Positions 63,235 to 64,000 of a stretch of DNA of 64,000 nucleotides are shown here, piece by piece (position 1 is the first letter of the stretch; each line of letters starts with the position of its first letter). The stretch is from an uncultured Flavobacteriaceae bacterium. Its GTDB lineage: Bacteria > Bacteroidota > Bacteroidia > Flavobacteriales > Flavobacteriaceae. A program made the translations under genes and the position numbers. Below the pieces are notes generated by a model. The model was not told the DNA's origin and did no database searches. It saw only the letters and a program-made list of their open reading frames with translations. Location of the stretch: the NCBI GenBank assembly GCA_947503005.1, contig CANNCA010000002.1:744001-808000 (forward strand), in the 5' to 3' direction.

Positions 63235-63966
63235 ATGATCAAGGTCACCATTATCGGAACAGGCAATGTCTCTTTTCATCTCAAAAAGGCATTTTTAAGC
63301 ATTCCGGAAGTTCATTTAATTGACGTTGTTCCGGGCCGTTCTGATTTTATGAACATACTTTCAAAAAACGATTCTGATGTGTTCATCATTGCCGTTAGTG
63401 ACGATGCCATTACAAAAGTTGCTCGCCATTTTCGAGACAGTGATAAGCTTGTGGCGCACACCTCAGGAAGTGTTTCAATAAATGATTTGCCAAGCAACAT
63501 TCGAAAAGGTATTTTTTATCCTTTACAAACTTTCTCAAAGGAACGCGAAGTGGATTTCAAAACGATTCCTATTTGTGTGGAAGCGAAGGATTCAAAAGAT
63601 CTGAATTTATTAAAAACGTTGGCGCAATCTATCTCAGAAAAAGTTTACGAAATTAGTTCAGAGCAGAGAAAAGCCTTGCATTTGGCCGCTGTCTTTGTGA
63701 ACAATTTCACGAACCACCTGTATCAAATTGGAAATGAAATTTGTCAAGACAATGCCCTTTCTTTCGATTTATTGAGACCCTTGATTTTGGAAACAGCTTC
63801 TAAAATAGAAGCCTTAGAACCTAATGGTGCGCAAACTGGGCCTGCTAAACGAAACGATACCAATACGATTATAAGGCAACTTGAACTATTGCAAAACAAG
63901 AACCAAAAAGAAATCTATAAAATACTGACCCAATCAATCCAAAATACATATGGAGAAAAGCTATAA
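63235..63966 (+). CDS. Rossmann-fold / DUF2520 protein
   Basis: The 243-residue protein starts with a nucleotide-binding motif (VTIIGTGNVSFHLKKAFL), continues with VFIIAVSDDAITKVA and VAHTSGSVSINDLP, and has the helical DUF2520 C-terminus (ALHLAAVFVNNFTNHLYQ, LETASKIEALEPNGAQTGPA). Family members look like 6-phosphogluconate/ketopantoate-type NAD(P) oxidoreductases of unknown substrate. It overlaps the next gene by 17 bases. Confidence 0.9.
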   Translation: MIKVTIIGTGNVSFHLKKAFLSIPEVHLIDVVPGRSDFMNILSKNDSDVFIIAVSDDAITKVARHFRDSDKLVAHTSGSVSINDLPSNIRKGIFYPLQTFSKEREVDFKTIPICVEAKDSKDLNLLKTLAQSISEKVYEISSEQRKALHLAAVFVNNFTNHLYQIGNEICQDNALSFDLLRPLILETASKIEALEPNGAQTGPAKRNDTNTIIRQLELLQNKNQKEIYKILTQSIQNTYGEKL

Positions 63967-64000
63967 AGAACACCTAAAGGATATAACAACGTTTGTTTTC
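63950..64000 (+). CDS. KdsC-like HAD phosphatase (partial, N-terminus only)
   Basis: An ATG at 63950, inside the 3' end of the DUF2520 gene, opens MEKSYKEHLKDITTFVF and runs off the right edge (17 codons). The LKDITTFVF segment is the strand that normally leads into the DVDGVLTDG motif of KdsC-type phosphatases, and DUF2520-kdsC adjacency is common in Bacteroidota. The call rests on 17 residues and gene order. Confidence 0.55.
   Translation, partial: MEKSYKEHLKDITTFVF

Noticed and set aside
1-64000. CRISPR arrays, phage genes, insertion sequences, rRNA operons.
   Set aside because: No spaced direct repeats, transposase or integrase motifs, terminal inverted repeats or rRNA sequence were found.

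Overview
The window is chromosomal DNA of a marine-type Flavobacteriaceae member (Bacteroidota). The evidence is a low GC content by eye, at least a dozen TAnnTTTG -7 elements placed just upstream of start codons, a FecI/FecR/STN-TonB receptor set, a sulfatase, a Bacteroidota-type topoisomerase IV, bacillithiol synthesis and many small Sec/lipobox lipoproteins. No phage, insertion sequence, CRISPR array or rRNA was seen. There is one tRNA (His).

Layout. 1-4.2 kb: an Lrp/AsnC regulator running off the left edge, an M14 carboxypeptidase, a small lipoprotein, a TerC membrane protein and a sterol-desaturase-family hydroxylase. 4.2-11.6 kb: a leftward housekeeping block (mscL, parC, parE, an EamA transporter, ychF). 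11.9-16.7 kb: an ECF sigma factor, a FecR anti-sigma factor and an STN-containing TonB receptor, forming a surface-signalling uptake unit closed by a strong terminator. 16.8-22 kb: agmatinase, a ferredoxin, a LuxC-like acyl-CoA reductase, serC, serA and a DUF937 protein. 22.1-26.6 kb: two small conserved proteins, then a His/Cys-containing exported peptide, a TonB receptor with a ZnuD-like plug motif and an acidic lipoprotein, which together look like a metal-uptake unit. 26.5-29.3 kb: two small membrane proteins, folE, a LolD-like ATPase and a TIGR02757 protein.

29.3-38 kb: exported enzymes and catabolic oxidoreductases (a Tat-exported Gfo/Idh/MocA lipoprotein, an S10 serine carboxypeptidase with a nitrilase, a lone lipoprotein, an SGNH hydrolase translationally coupled to a second Gfo/Idh protein, and a CrtI/RetSat-like FAD oxidoreductase). 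38.3-39.2 kb: an AT-rich cupin/VOC pair that may be a cassette. 39.3-41.7 kb: a sulfatase and a KdaD-like FAH-family dehydratase.

42.2-49.97 kb is the best-defined pathway: a tightly packed six-gene leftward operon for trans-4-hydroxyproline catabolism. It encodes a DHDPS-type deaminase, a DUF1272 zinc protein, an alpha-ketoglutarate semialdehyde dehydrogenase, a DUF885 lipoprotein peptidase, a hydroxyproline epimerase and a DadA-like oxidase, with a divergent AraC regulator. The peptidase suggests that peptide-bound (collagen-like) hydroxyproline is the source. The KdaD-like enzyme nearby should make the same semialdehyde from a sugar acid.

50-64 kb: an exported aldose epimerase, an M28 peptidase, tRNA-His, a TPR histidine kinase, bshB1, a Cys/Met-metabolism PLP enzyme, a MATE exporter, an archaemetzincin-like lipoprotein with an unusual insertion, a fused CcsB-CcsA cytochrome c assembly protein, a DUF2520 protein and the first 17 codons of a KdsC-like phosphatase. 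Functions rest on motif recognition and recalled family knowledge; no database search was run.
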